From Duganella sp. sic0402 (GTDB lineage Bacteria; Pseudomonadota; Gammaproteobacteria; Burkholderiales; Burkholderiaceae_D): DNA of 64,000 nucleotides. The stretch is from the NCBI RefSeq assembly GCF_019219065.1, contig NZ_JAHUWK010000008.1:62001-126000 (forward strand), given 5' to 3'. The position numbers were made by a program, and so were the translations under genes. Under the pieces are notes generated by a model. That model was given only the letters and a program-made list of their open reading frames with translations. It was not told the origin of the DNA and searched no databases. Shown here piece by piece: positions 17,551 to 27,583 of the stretch. Position 1 is the stretch's first letter. Every line of letters begins with the position of its first letter.

Positions 17551-20075
17551 CGCGGCAACATCTTATTAGCGGCCTGTCCTTGTTACTGGCCGCCGGCGCG
17601 GCGCCGGCACAGGACAGCCGCAACGTCACTGAGCCGGCGCCGCCTGCTGCCTGCACCACGCTAAGCAGCGGCACAGCCGCCGACGATACCGCACGCATCC
17701 AGTCCGCCATCGACCAATGCCAGCCCGGCAAGGCAGTGCGCCTGTCGGGCAGCTTTGTCTCCGGACCGTTGAAGCTGCGCAGCGGCGTCAGCCTGCTGAT
17801 CGACAGCGGCGCGCTGCTGCAAGCCAGCACCAATCCAAAACTGTATGACCGTGGCGCCAATACCTGCGGCACGATCGACCAGCAGGGACGCGGCTGCAAA
17901 CCCTTCATCACCATCGATAGCGCCAAAAGCAGCGGCATCTACGGCGACGGCGTCATCGACGGCCAGGGCGGCCGCGTGATCGATGGCGGAACGGAATCCT
18001 GGTGGCAGCTGGCGCGGCGCGCGCAGAAGGAAGACGCGCGCCAGAACGTACCGCGCCTGATCGAAGTCACCAATGCCAGTGACATCGCACTCCACAAGAT
18101 CACGCTGCGCAACTCCCCTAATTTTCACGTCACGCTGAACAGGGTGGATGGCTTTACCGCCTGGGGCGTGCGCATCGACACGCCCTCCAGCGCGCGCAAT
18201 ACCGACGGCATCGATCCGATTTCCTCGCGCAACGTCACCATCGCCCACAGTGTCATCCGCACCGGCGACGACAATGTCGCCATCAAGGCCGGCAATAACG
18301 GGCCGACAGAAAATATCTCCATCCTGCACAACCGCTTCTACAGCGGCCACGGCATGTCCATCGGCAGCGAGACCAATGGCGGCATACGCCGCGTGCTGGT
18401 GGAAGACCTGAGCATGGACGGCACCACCTCCGGCTTGCGCATCAAGAGCGATGTATCGCGCGGCGGCGTAGTGGACCAGGTCAGCTATCGCAACGTCTGC
18501 CTGCGCGACGTCAAGACGCCTATCGACATCAGCGGCCGCTACGACAAGAAGGCCAAGGGAACGCTGATACCGGTCTACACCAACATCGCGTTTGACGATG
18601 TGCACAGCGTCACGCCCGGCCGCGTGATCCTGGAAGGCCACGATGAACGGCATCCTGTCAAAGTCAGCCAGCGCGACGTCACCATCAATGACGCCGGCGC
18701 CTGCGCCAACCGCTTCGCGCCCTTCCCGGAAAACGCCGCGGCCGGCAATCGTCCGCAACTGACGCAGGAACAGGCCAGGCAGTTTTCTTACGGCGAGGTG
18801 CTGAAGTACGTCGGCGCAGCCGGCAAGGAAACCATCGATCCATGGGACCCGCTGTCCGATCCGCTGGCCAAGGGCACGGCGTTCACCCCGGACTACATTG
18901 TCGACCAGGCCGCGAAAGCGGATGGCGCACGCGTCTTCAACACGGTGCAGGAAGCGGTTAACCGCGCCTTGCTCGACAGCGCGGCGCAGCCGGCCAAACG
19001 CCGCTACCTGCTGCTGAAGCCTGGGGTGTATCAGGAACTGGTTTACATCCCCGCTGAAACCGCACCGCTGACCATGTATGGCGAAGGCAAGGATGCAGCG
19101 GCCACGCGTATTACCGCCAAGCTGGAAGCATCGATGAGCGGCGCTGCTTACGACCAGCGGCATGGCGCCCAGTTCGCCAACGCGCCGGCAGCGATCCAGG
19201 CCATGTACGCCAGCGTCAAGGAGCGCGCGCAGATAGGCACGTTTGGCACGCAAACTGTCTGGGCCAAAAACAATGGCTTCCAGGCGCGCAATCTGACGTT
19301 TGAAAACGGCTACAACAAGGACACCGGCAACGCCCGTGCCGAAGCGCTCCCGAATATCAACAACATCCACCATCAGGCGCTGGCACTCAGTGTGGATGGC
19401 GTCGACAAAGCGCAGTTCGAGAACATCCGCCTGATCGGTTTCCAGGACACGCTGTTCCTCAAGTCGCCGCAAGTCGGCAGCACGGTGCGCAGCTTCTTCA
19501 ACAAGTCGTATATCGAAGGCGATGTCGATTTCATCTTCGGTGACAGCACCGCTTATTTCTACCAAAGCGAAGTGCGCACGCTGGGCGACCGGGGCGTGTC
19601 CTACGCAGCCGCGCCGAACACGCACGTCAAGACCAAATACGGCTTTGTCTTCGACAAAGTGCGCTTCACGCATGAAGGCAAACAGAACGGCGACTTCTTC
19701 CTGCTGCGGCAATGGTTCTCCGGCTCGCGCTGCACACCGTACGCACCGATGCCGGTGGACGGCTACAGCTGCACCTATGGCACGGTCAATGTCTACAAGG
19801 CGCCGGTCGGCACCGTCGCGCGCGTATCGCTGGAAGCGGTCGGCAAAATGGTGGTGCTGAATTCGCGCATTGGCTCGCACATCAATCGCCAGCAACCATG
19901 GCATGACTGGAATAAGAAAGGCAGCATCTCCTATCGCCCGGCGCAGTTTAATTCGGACGATCATTGGAACAACCTTGTCGCCGCCGGCATCGATCCTGTC
20001 AAGGATCTCGGCTATACGCAACCACCTTCACCTGTCGATATCTTTGTCGGTGAATTCAATAATTCGGACGAATGA
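17547..20075 (+). CDS. Bifunctional polygalacturonase (GH28) - pectin methylesterase (CE8) fusion
   Basis: 842-residue secreted protein starting at GTG, overlapping the previous stop. After a signal peptide (residues 1-21) the GH28 beta-helix carries all catalytic blocks: NTDGID (218-223), TGDDNVAIK (Asp pair near 241), GHG (267-269) and RIK (298-300). A linker around 410-450 leads to a CE8 domain with the conserved GFQDTLF (near 632) and YIEGDVDFIFGD (near 655, catalytic Asp) and LLRQWF (substrate Arg/Trp). One chain could therefore remove methyl esters and cut the exposed homogalacturonan. All key residues are present, so both domains should be active. Confidence 0.92.
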   Translation: MTRQHLISGLSLLLAAGAAPAQDSRNVTEPAPPAACTTLSSGTAADDTARIQSAIDQCQPGKAVRLSGSFVSGPLKLRSGVSLLIDSGALLQASTNPKLYDRGANTCGTIDQQGRGCKPFITIDSAKSSGIYGDGVIDGQGGRVIDGGTESWWQLARRAQKEDARQNVPRLIEVTNASDIALHKITLRNSPNFHVTLNRVDGFTAWGVRIDTPSSARNTDGIDPISSRNVTIAHSVIRTGDDNVAIKAGNNGPTENISILHNRFYSGHGMSIGSETNGGIRRVLVEDLSMDGTTSGLRIKSDVSRGGVVDQVSYRNVCLRDVKTPIDISGRYDKKAKGTLIPVYTNIAFDDVHSVTPGRVILEGHDERHPVKVSQRDVTINDAGACANRFAPFPENAAAGNRPQLTQEQARQFSYGEVLKYVGAAGKETIDPWDPLSDPLAKGTAFTPDYIVDQAAKADGARVFNTVQEAVNRALLDSAAQPAKRRYLLLKPGVYQELVYIPAETAPLTMYGEGKDAAATRITAKLEASMSGAAYDQRHGAQFANAPAAIQAMYASVKERAQIGTFGTQTVWAKNNGFQARNLTFENGYNKDTGNARAEALPNINNIHHQALALSVDGVDKAQFENIRLIGFQDTLFLKSPQVGSTVRSFFNKSYIEGDVDFIFGDSTAYFYQSEVRTLGDRGVSYAAAPNTHVKTKYGFVFDKVRFTHEGKQNGDFFLLRQWFSGSRCTPYAPMPVDGYSCTYGTVNVYKAPVGTVARVSLEAVGKMVVLNSRIGSHINRQQPWHDWNKKGSISYRPAQFNSDDHWNNLVAAGIDPVKDLGYTQPPSPVDIFVGEFNNSDE

Positions 20076-20085
20076 GGAATACAGC

Positions 20086-21927
20086 ATGACCTTCAACACC
20101 CAACGCCGCAACCTGATGAAAGCCCTGCCAGCAGCGGGCGTCTCGCTCAGTCTTCCAGCGATGGCTGCAACCGCACCCGATCCGTGGCTGCAAGCCCAGG
20201 CCATCATCGATCACGTCTCCAAGCCGCTCAAGTTCCGCAAGCAGGACTTCAACATCACCGCCTACGGCGCCAAGACCTGCAAGCTGGCCAAGGCCAAGGC
20301 CTGGATCTCGCATGAGGAACAGGACGACATCAAGACCCCAGCCGCTGGTTCGACCGACTGCTACGCCGCCATCAAGGCCGCCATCAAGGCCTGCCACGAT
20401 GCGGGTGGCGGCCGTGTGGTGATCCCGGCCGGCGACTGGTTTGTCGCAGGCCCGATCGTGCTGCTGTCGAACGTGCATGTACACCTGGCGAAAAACGCCC
20501 ACGTCTACTTCTCGCACAACCCTGCCGATTACGCCAAGTACGGTGACATCGATTGCGGCAAGCACGGCAAGCTGACCATCTCGCGCTGGCAGAGCAACGA
20601 CTGCCTGAACTACTCTCCGATGGTCTACGCCTATGGCCAGAACAACATCGCGCTGACCGGTGAAGACTGGACCGCGACGCTGGACGGCCAGGGCGGCCTG
20701 CCGTTCAACGACCAAGGTGATTGCTGGTGGACCTGGAAGGGCAAGCAAAAAACCATCAACTCCATCGGCCAGGGCACCACGCCCAACTTCAAGGCCGGCA
20801 AGATGTCGGAGAACACCGTCAACCCGCTGAACGCCGAGTCACTGGCCACCGTGGCGCCGGCACTGACCGAAGCAGAGCGCATCCTGATCCAGGGCGAAGG
20901 CGAGCGCTGGCGCGCGGATGCGCAGTACCTGCCGGCGCTGTCGGAAGCTGGCGTGCCGCTGTCCAAGCGCGTGTTTGGCGTGGGCCACTTCCTGCGTCCA
21001 CCGATGATCCAGATTATCGGCTGCACCAATGTGCTGCTGGAAGGCTACCATGTGATCCAGACACCGTTCTGGATGCACCACCCTGTCCATTGCCGTAACA
21101 TCGTCATCCGCAATGTACACGCGCACAGCCATGGCCCGAACAGCGATGGCTTCGATCCGGAAGCCTGCGACCACGTACTGGTGGAAGGCTGCACCTTCGA
21201 TACCGGTGACGATTGCATCGCCATCAAGGCCGGCAAGGACCTGGACACGCAATACGGCCCATCGCAGAACATCGTGATCCAGAACTGCATCATGCACAGC
21301 GGCCACGGTGGCGTGACACTGGGCAGCGAGATGGCGGGCGGCATTCAAAACGTGTTCGCGCAAAAACTGGTATTTGAAAACGCCAACTGGAAAACCAACC
21401 CGCTGAACACCGCTATCCGCATGAAGACCAATCTGAATCGCGGCGGCTATCTGCGCAACTTCTATGTCCGCGATTGCACCGTGCCGAATGGCGTGCAGAC
21501 CTCGCCGTCGTTCTACGCTTCGCTGCCAGGTTCGCCTATCCAGTCGAAGACCGTGGCCACCGCCGCCGGCGCCATCGTCACATTCGATTGCGACTATACG
21601 CCGATCAGCGATAACGTCCGCACCCGTCCTCCGGTGGTCAGCAACATCCAGATCTCCAACATCAGGACTGGTAATGTGAAGACCAAGGACGGCAAGCTGG
21701 CCTCGTGCTATCAGGCGATCGTGATTCTCGGCCCGGTGGCGTCCGACTACAACGGCGCAGGTCCGATGCCGCCAGTGGTGCCAGTCACCGACGTGACCAT
21801 CACCGACTGCGATTTCGGCACGCCGGTGAACACCGACGCGCCATGGTTCCTCTACAACGTCAAAGGTTTGACGCTGAAGAATGTGACCATCGGCGACAAG
21901 GTGCATAACACCACGCTGTCGGCCTGA
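20086..21927 (+). CDS. Polygalacturonase, GH28
   Basis: Secreted pectin hydrolase of 613 aa. The start at 20086 follows a GAGG ribosome site 10 bases after the previous stop. The N-terminus NTQRRNLMKALPAAGVSL resembles a twin-arginine signal followed by a hydrophobic stretch and an ATAPDPW cleavage region. GH28 blocks are NSDGFDPEA (near 352), TGDDCIAIKAGKD (near 374), GHGGVTLGSE (near 405) and RMKTN (near 446). The long N-terminal part (to about 150) and an extra insert with WWTWKGKQKTIN resemble exo-acting or plant-type GH28 members such as exo-polygalacturonases. Endo versus exo action is not settled by sequence. Confidence 0.9.
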   Translation: MTFNTQRRNLMKALPAAGVSLSLPAMAATAPDPWLQAQAIIDHVSKPLKFRKQDFNITAYGAKTCKLAKAKAWISHEEQDDIKTPAAGSTDCYAAIKAAIKACHDAGGGRVVIPAGDWFVAGPIVLLSNVHVHLAKNAHVYFSHNPADYAKYGDIDCGKHGKLTISRWQSNDCLNYSPMVYAYGQNNIALTGEDWTATLDGQGGLPFNDQGDCWWTWKGKQKTINSIGQGTTPNFKAGKMSENTVNPLNAESLATVAPALTEAERILIQGEGERWRADAQYLPALSEAGVPLSKRVFGVGHFLRPPMIQIIGCTNVLLEGYHVIQTPFWMHHPVHCRNIVIRNVHAHSHGPNSDGFDPEACDHVLVEGCTFDTGDDCIAIKAGKDLDTQYGPSQNIVIQNCIMHSGHGGVTLGSEMAGGIQNVFAQKLVFENANWKTNPLNTAIRMKTNLNRGGYLRNFYVRDCTVPNGVQTSPSFYASLPGSPIQSKTVATAAGAIVTFDCDYTPISDNVRTRPPVVSNIQISNIRTGNVKTKDGKLASCYQAIVILGPVASDYNGAGPMPPVVPVTDVTITDCDFGTPVNTDAPWFLYNVKGLTLKNVTIGDKVHNTTLSA

Positions 21928-21935
21928 GAGGCGCC

Positions 21936-23417
21936 ATGATGATCACGCGCCTGCTTTGCACATTGGCCTTCTCCGCCGCTGTCGCACCAGCAGGTGCGGC
22001 GATCATCCCCTTTCCCGCCGATGGCGCGCAGCAGGTCGATCCGGATACGCAGTTGGTGCTGCGGTTCGACCAGCCGCCGGCGCTGGGCAATTCCGGCCTG
22101 ATACGCATCTACGACGCCGCCAACGGACGGCTGGTGGATACGCTGGACCTCAGTATTCCAGCCGGACCGACGGAGCGCACCACGCTACCGCCGGCACCGT
22201 ATCTGGCGACGCCTTATGTATACGCAAACGGTCCGCGCGCGACCAACGCCAACACCAAAGCCGGCACGCCGTCTGCCGGAGCCGAGCCGGGCGATACGCG
22301 CTACCAGTTGACCATCATCGGCGGCTTTACTGACGGTTTTCATTTTCATCCTGTAATCGTGCGCGACAAGACCGCGACGATTTACCCGCATCACAATCTG
22401 CTTGAATACGGCAAGCGCTATCGCGTGCAGGTCGATGCGGCCGTGTTTGGCGAGCCTGTGCAGTGGCAGTTCAGCACCAAGCCGCGCGGCCCGGCTGCCG
22501 ATGCGGAACGCGTAGAGGTGAGCGCTGATGGCAGCGCGGATTTCAGCACGCTGCAAGGCGCGCTGGATTATGTTCCGGATCATCCGGCCAAGCGCGTGAC
22601 CATCTTTGTGCGCAATGGCGATTACGAGGAGCTGGTCTACTTCCGCAACAAGTCCAACATCACGGTGCAGGGCGAGCAGCGCGACAAGGTGCGCATCCAC
22701 TATGCGAACAATGAAGTGTTCAATCCGCATCCGCCCAACATCAGCACCAACGAGGTGCCAGGCACCTTCCCTTCGCGCCGCGCAGCGGTTACGGCGGATA
22801 ACGTCAAGGGCGTGCACCTGCGCGACCTGACGCTGGAAACCACGTTGAAGGGCCAGGCCGAGGGTTTGCTGATGACCGGTTCGGAAAACATCGTCGCCAA
22901 CACCACCATCATTGGCTCGGGCGATGCATTGCAGGTGAATGGCAGCACCTATCTTCCGGACGTGAAAATCATCGGCGATGGCGATACCATACTGGGACGC
23001 GGACCGGCATTCTTTGAGCGTTGCGAGATCCAGTCCAAACATGCGTTTATGTGGATACGCAATACGGCCGACAATCACGGCAATGTCTTCCTCAACTGCC
23101 GCTTCACCACACTGGGTGGCGGGCAGACGGAACTGGCACGCTCGCCGGTCAACAAAGGCAAGGGTTATCCGCATGCGGAGGCGGTGCTGATCAACGCGAC
23201 GCTGAGCGGCATCAGTCCTGCAGGCTGGGGGCCGGTCACTGGCCACACCTCGCAGCTGCGCTTCTGGGAGTTCAACAGCCGCAATCCGGATGGCACGCTG
23301 GTGGATGTCAGCCAGCGGCATCCGGCCTCGCGTCAGCTGAGCATGGAGCGTGACGCGGAAACCATCCGCAACTATAGCGATCCGGCGTGGGTACTGGGTT
23401 GGACGCCGCCGCGCTGA
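21936..23417 (+). CDS. Divergent pectinesterase (CE8-like) with N-terminal Ig-like domain
   Basis: 493-residue secreted protein. Signal peptide MMITRLLCTLAFSAAVAPAGA, then a Big_5-like Ig domain (IIPFPADGAQQVDPDTQLVL to about residue 190), then a pectinesterase-type beta-helix starting at VSADGSADFSTLQGALDYV. The usual GYQDTL and VDFIFG blocks are replaced by GSGDALQVNG and GDGDTILGRGPAFFERCEI; the aligned Asp residues are kept, but the surrounding sequence is atypical. The C-terminus has WGPVTGHTSQLRFWEF in place of the usual LGRPW segment. Probably an esterase on a different pectin ester, or an exported esterase with altered specificity. Last gene of the plus-strand pectin operon. Confidence 0.82.
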   Translation: MMITRLLCTLAFSAAVAPAGAAIIPFPADGAQQVDPDTQLVLRFDQPPALGNSGLIRIYDAANGRLVDTLDLSIPAGPTERTTLPPAPYLATPYVYANGPRATNANTKAGTPSAGAEPGDTRYQLTIIGGFTDGFHFHPVIVRDKTATIYPHHNLLEYGKRYRVQVDAAVFGEPVQWQFSTKPRGPAADAERVEVSADGSADFSTLQGALDYVPDHPAKRVTIFVRNGDYEELVYFRNKSNITVQGEQRDKVRIHYANNEVFNPHPPNISTNEVPGTFPSRRAAVTADNVKGVHLRDLTLETTLKGQAEGLLMTGSENIVANTTIIGSGDALQVNGSTYLPDVKIIGDGDTILGRGPAFFERCEIQSKHAFMWIRNTADNHGNVFLNCRFTTLGGGQTELARSPVNKGKGYPHAEAVLINATLSGISPAGWGPVTGHTSQLRFWEFNSRNPDGTLVDVSQRHPASRQLSMERDAETIRNYSDPAWVLGWTPPR

Positions 23418-23445
23418 ACAGCGCAGAAACGCGTCGGCCCAGGCT

Positions 23446-23474
23446 CCGTGCAGCAAGGAGTATTTGCTGCACGG
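23446..23474. terminator. Inverted repeat between convergent pectin operons
   Basis: CCGTGCAGCAA pairs perfectly with TTGCTGCACGG across a 7-base loop, in the gap between the CE8-like gene and the convergent GH43 gene. It lacks a long T run on either side, so it may be a weak or bidirectional terminator. Confidence 0.55.
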
Positions 23475-23508
23475 GTCTGGTGCTTCCGTTTGATTCAGGC
23501 CAAACGGA

Positions 23509-25065
23509 TCAAGGCGTGACGCGGAAGTAGTCGATGTCAGCGTGGCCGCCGTTGCCGGCGCTGAACAGGCCCATCTGGGCGCCTACCCAGCGGCCCATCT
23601 TGGCGGTGAATTGTGCGCCGATAGGCGTGAACCTGGCGCCGTCCGTGCTGTACGAGAATTGCGTGACACCGCCCGCCAGCACTTGCATGCGCAGCCAGAC
23701 TTGCGAAGACGGCAGCTCAACGCCCGCTTCTTGCAGCTCGTGACAGCCGGCATCCGCCTTGTAGCAGCTGACCAGCGCCAGCTGCGTGCGGCCATCGGTA
23801 CGGCGCGCACCCAACCAGGCGTAATCGGAACCGTATATGACCAGGCCAGCGACACCACCTTCCGCCAGCCCGGACGCATCCAGCCTGGTGTTGACGGTGA
23901 AGCTCTCGGCCGGCAGCTTTTGCAGCAGCAGCGACGGCACGTCCCACAGATTGGTCGCGCGCGGCTGGCCGAACAAACGCAGCTTGCCAGCATCCAGCGC
24001 ATACCACGACGGCTGCCAGTTCGCATTCCATTGCCATTGCAAGCCCAGTGCCGCAGCGTTGAACTCATCACTGGTCGGCGGCGCAGCAACAGCCTGACCA
24101 GCCACCGGCAAGCGATAACGCGCCACCGGCTCCCCAGCAGCCGTGCCGACATCCTTGCCGATCAGCGGCCAGCCTTCGCGCCACTGCATCGGCTGCAAAT
24201 GCACGATGCGGCCATACGCGCGCTTGTCCTGGAAGTGCACAAACCAGTCCTCGCCCTGCGGCGTCTGCACCCATGCGCCCTGATGCGGACCGTTCACCGG
24301 CGAACTGCCCTGCGCCAGCACGATGCGGTCCTCATACGGACCGGTGATGCTGCGCGAACGGAACACCGACTGCCAGCCAAACTCCACACCACCGGCCGGC
24401 GCAAACACGTAGTAATAGCCGTCACGCTTGTAGAACTTCGGCCCTTCCAGCGTGGTGTACTTCGGCAGCTTGTTGCCATCGATGATGACGGTGCCCTTGT
24501 CGTCCAGCAGACGGCTGCCATCCGGCGCCATGCGGCGCAAGGTCAGCACGTTGGCAAAGCCGGCGCGGCTCTTGGCCCACGCGTGCAACAGGTAGGCCTG
24601 GCCATCGTCGTCCCACAGCGGCGTCGGATCGATCAAGCCTTTGCCGGCGGCCAGCAGATGCGGCGCGCTCCAGGGACCAGCGAAGTCCTTGGCCGTCATC
24701 ACATAAATGCCGAAGTCCGGATCGGGATAGAAGATCCAGAACTTGCCGTCGTGGTAGCGCAGGCATGGCGCCCACACGCCCTTGCCATGCTGCGGCTTGG
24801 CGAAGACATCCGCCGGCACCAGCTGTGGCAAGGCATGGCCGACCAAGGTCCAGTTGACCATATCCGGCGACTGCAACAGCGGCAGCCCAGGCGCGTTATT
24901 GAAACTGGAGGAAACCAGATAGTAGGTTGCGCCGACACGGATCACATCAGGATCGGAATAGTCGGCATGAAGAACAGGATTGGTGTATTCGCGCGGCCCC
25001 GTCGCGCATGCGGCCAGCAAGGCCGCAAACAAAAAGGGCAGACACTTCCGAAGTATCCGCCCCAT
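23509..25065 (-). CDS. GH43-family glycosidase lipoprotein (arabinofuranosidase / xylosidase type)
   Basis: 518-residue lipoprotein: signal with LLAACATG lipobox (Cys20). The GH43 five-blade propeller follows with Asp38 in ADYSDPDVI (base), Asp in GLIDPTPLWDDDGQ and Glu in TTLEGPKFYKRDGYYY (acid). The C-terminal half (about 335-518) is a beta-sandwich like GH43_C2/DUF1349 (NTRLDASGLAEGGVAGLVIYG). This two-domain form acts on arabino- or xylo-side chains; within this locus removal of pectin side-chain arabinose or galactose is likely. Start ATG lies 2 bases after the lactonase stop, with GGAG inside that gene's end, so it is the last gene of the kdgD operon. Confidence 0.87.
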   Translation of the reverse strand: MGRILRKCLPFLFAALLAACATGPREYTNPVLHADYSDPDVIRVGATYYLVSSSFNNAPGLPLLQSPDMVNWTLVGHALPQLVPADVFAKPQHGKGVWAPCLRYHDGKFWIFYPDPDFGIYVMTAKDFAGPWSAPHLLAAGKGLIDPTPLWDDDGQAYLLHAWAKSRAGFANVLTLRRMAPDGSRLLDDKGTVIIDGNKLPKYTTLEGPKFYKRDGYYYVFAPAGGVEFGWQSVFRSRSITGPYEDRIVLAQGSSPVNGPHQGAWVQTPQGEDWFVHFQDKRAYGRIVHLQPMQWREGWPLIGKDVGTAAGEPVARYRLPVAGQAVAAPPTSDEFNAAALGLQWQWNANWQPSWYALDAGKLRLFGQPRATNLWDVPSLLLQKLPAESFTVNTRLDASGLAEGGVAGLVIYGSDYAWLGARRTDGRTQLALVSCYKADAGCHELQEAGVELPSSQVWLRMQVLAGGVTQFSYSTDGARFTPIGAQFTAKMGRWVGAQMGLFSAGNGGHADIDYFRVTP

Positions 25066-25067
25066 GA

Positions 25068-25946
25068 TCAGGCTCCAAACGGCGTTTCAGCAACGCCTTT
25101 CACACCAGGACGCAGCAGCGCCACCGCACCGCCCCACTCCGCATCTTCCGGCTTGCCGGAGACGATGGAAGTGACCAGCAGCGTATCCAGATCCTTGCCG
25201 CCAAAGGCGCACATGGATGGCTTCAGCATCGGCACGTCGATGCGGCGATCCAGCTTGCCGTCCGGCGTGAAGCGCAGCACGCAGCCGCCGTCGTTACCGC
25301 AGATCCAGTAGCAGCCATCGGCATCCACTGCCGCGCCGTCAGGACGGCCGGTGTAACTGGTCATGTCGGCAAACACGCGGCGATTGCTTGGCACGCCATC
25401 GGCGATGTCATAGTCGAACGCCCACACCATGCGCCGCTGCGGATGCGAATCCGACAGGTACATGGTGCGGCCATCCGGCGAAAACGCCGTGCCGTTCTGG
25501 GTCAGCAGCTCGGACACGAACGGCGCAGAAATGCCGCGCCCCGCATCGTAGCGATACAGCTGGCCAAGCGCCTTGGCGGCGCCCATGTCCATGAACATGG
25601 TGCCGGCCCAGAAGCGTCCCTGGCGGTCGCAGCGGCCGTCGTTGAAACGCATGCCTTCGGTCAGGCCGGCCGCCGGCGTCGCCAGCTTGAGTGCGGTTGC
25701 GGTCTGACCCGCGCCCAGCTCAAGGCTGAAGATACCGGTTTCCATGCCCGCGATCAGGCCGCCGCCGGACTTGGCCGCCACACAGGCGACCATTTCAGCA
25801 TTGTCCCAATAGCGGGTGGCGCCGCTTGCACCATCCATGCGCCAGACACGCCTGGCCGGGATATCCACCCAGAACCAGGCATTGTCCGCCACACTCCACG
25901 TTGGGCTTTCGCCCACCGTGCAACTAACGCCGCTTACGCGTTCCAT
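25068..25946 (-). CDS. SMP-30/gluconolactonase-family lactonase (probable galactarolactonase)
   Basis: 292-residue six-blade propeller enzyme. Metal and substrate residues expected in the family are visible: Glu13 in [27 protein letters not shown] around residues 100-115, [21 protein letters not shown] and [17 protein letters not shown]. Family members open sugar acid lactones; here it would hydrolyse the lactone produced by uronate dehydrogenase to galactarate. The 5' end overlaps the aldehyde dehydrogenase gene by 13 bases. Substrate assignment rests on context. Confidence 0.87.
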   Translation of the reverse strand: MERVSGVSCTVGESPTWSVADNAWFWVDIPARRVWRMDGASGATRYWDNAEMVACVAAKSGGGLIAGMETGIFSLELGAGQTATALKLATPAAGLTEGMRFNDGRCDRQGRFWAGTMFMDMGAAKALGQLYRYDAGRGISAPFVSELLTQNGTAFSPDGRTMYLSDSHPQRRMVWAFDYDIADGVPSNRRVFADMTSYTGRPDGAAVDADGCYWICGNDGGCVLRFTPDGKLDRRIDVPMLKPSMCAFGGKDLDTLLVTSIVSGKPEDAEWGGAVALLRPGVKGVAETPFGA

Positions 25947-27511
25947 ACCAGATCGCCGTTCACTACGCGCGGGATCTTCTGTGGATTGGCATCTTGCAGC
26001 GACTCAGGCAGCAGGTAGGCAGGCACGTCCTGGTACGACACTGGACGCAGGAAGCGGTCGATCGCCGACGCGCCCACCGAGGTGGTGCGGCTGTCCGAGG
26101 TCGATGGGAACGGGCCGCCGTGTACCATGGCGTGCGCCACTTCCACACCGGTGCCGAAACCGTTGAACAAGATACGGCCGACTTTGCGTTCCAGCACCGG
26201 CAGCAGCTTGGTGGCCAGTGCCTTGTCGTCGGCGGTTGCGTGCACGGCGCCGGTCAGCTGGCCTTCCAGGTGCTCGGCCACGGCCAGCAGTTCCTCTTCG
26301 TTTTCAGCCACCACCAGCAGCGAGGTTGGGCCAAAGATTTCGCCTTCCAGCGCGGTGTCGGTCAGGAAGCGCTTGGCGTCAACCTGGTACAGGAATGCCT
26401 GCGCGCCGCATGGCAGTTCGCCAGCCTGGCCGGCAGCAACCTGCTGTACGCCTTCCACGCCTGCCAGGCCTTTGACGCCGCCGGTGTAGGCTTTGTGGAT
26501 GCCTGGGGTCAGCATGGTTTGTGCTGGCTTGGCGCCGATGGTGCCGGCGGCGGCAGCCACGAAGGCTTGCAGCTTGTCCGATTTCAGCGCGATCAGCAGG
26601 CCTGGGTTGGTGCAGAACTGGCCGGCGCCCAGCGTCAGCGAATCCGCAAACGCCTGTGGCAGCTTAGGATTATCCAGCGCGCCTGGCAGCAGGAATACCG
26701 GATTGATCGAGCTCATCTCCGCGTACACAGGGATAGGTTCTTTACGTGCGGCAGCGGTGTGCATCAGTGCTACGCCGCCAGCGCGCGAGCCGGTGAAGCC
26801 GACCGCCTTGATGAACGGATGGGCCACCAGATTTTGACCGATGGTCTGGCCCGAGCCGATCAGCATCGAGAACACGCCTTCTGGCAGGCCGCACTCTTCC
26901 ACTGCCTTGGCGACAGCTTTGCCAACCAGTTCCGAAGTGCCCAGGTGAGCCGAGTGGGCTTTCACGATGACCGGGCAACCAGCCGCCAGTGCCGAGGCGG
27001 TATCGCCACCAGCCACCGAGAATGCCAGTGGGAAATTCGATGCGCCGAACACGGCGACGGGGCCCAGGCCGATCTTGCGCAGGCGCAGGTCTGGACGTGG
27101 TGCCGGTGCGCGGTCAGGCAGCGCGCTATCCAGCGTAGCGGTCTGGAAACGGCCGTCGCGCACGACTTTCGCGAACAGGCGCAGCTGGCCGACGGTACGG
27201 CCGCGCTCGCCTTCCAGGCGGGCTTGTGGCAGACCGGTTTCCTGCATTGCGCGTTCGATCAGGGCCGGGCCCAGATCCAGAATGCGGTCAGCAACGGTTT
27301 CCAGGAATTTGGCGCGCACTTCCAGGCTGGTTTCACGGTACACATCGAAAGCGGCATTGGCCAGCTCGACAGCACGTTGCAGGTCAGCAGCGCCGGCCAG
27401 GCCGAATGCTGGTTCGATTTCGACGTTGCGGGATGGGTCGATCGCCTTGACAGTGCCTTCTTTACCCAGGACCGCGCTGCGGCCGATGATCATTTCGCCT
27501 GCTACTTGCAT
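25934..27511 (-). CDS. 2,5-dioxovalerate (2-oxoglutarate semialdehyde) dehydrogenase
   Basis: 525-residue aldehyde dehydrogenase of the long KGSADH type that converts 2,5-dioxopentanoate to 2-oxoglutarate, the last step of the oxidative uronate pathway. Visible features: [21 protein letters not shown] (cofactor fold), GFTGSRAGG, the general-base Glu in [11 protein letters not shown] and nucleophile Cys in [11 protein letters not shown]. An AAGGAG ribosome site precedes the ATG. It follows kdgD by 72 bases with a hairpin in the gap and overlaps the lactonase gene, so the order kdgD - dehydrogenase - lactonase - GH43 is one unit. Confidence 0.93.
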   Translation of the reverse strand: MQVAGEMIIGRSAVLGKEGTVKAIDPSRNVEIEPAFGLAGAADLQRAVELANAAFDVYRETSLEVRAKFLETVADRILDLGPALIERAMQETGLPQARLEGERGRTVGQLRLFAKVVRDGRFQTATLDSALPDRAPAPRPDLRLRKIGLGPVAVFGASNFPLAFSVAGGDTASALAAGCPVIVKAHSAHLGTSELVGKAVAKAVEECGLPEGVFSMLIGSGQTIGQNLVAHPFIKAVGFTGSRAGGVALMHTAAARKEPIPVYAEMSSINPVFLLPGALDNPKLPQAFADSLTLGAGQFCTNPGLLIALKSDKLQAFVAAAAGTIGAKPAQTMLTPGIHKAYTGGVKGLAGVEGVQQVAAGQAGELPCGAQAFLYQVDAKRFLTDTALEGEIFGPTSLLVVAENEEELLAVAEHLEGQLTGAVHATADDKALATKLLPVLERKVGRILFNGFGTGVEVAHAMVHGGPFPSTSDSRTTSVGASAIDRFLRPVSYQDVPAYLLPESLQDANPQKIPRVVNGDLVWNA

Positions 27512-27531
27512 ATTGACTCCTTAATGTGTGA

Positions 27532-27555
27532 AAAGCGCGGACGAAGCCGCGCTTT
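27532..27555 (-). terminator. Intercistronic hairpin between kdgD and the semialdehyde dehydrogenase gene
   Basis: AAAGCGCGG pairs perfectly with CCGCGCTTT over a 6-base loop; on the transcribed (minus) strand the loop reads CTTCGT, close to a UUCG tetraloop. Only a short TTTT follows, so it is more likely a processing or attenuating stem than a full terminator. Confidence 0.45.
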
Positions 27556-27583
27556 GATTTTGCTTACCCGATAGCTTATACGA

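Noticed and set aside
17661..20021. Long minus-strand open frame opposite the GH28-CE8 gene
   Set aside because: Antisense shadow of a conserved two-domain enzyme; no recognisable protein features.
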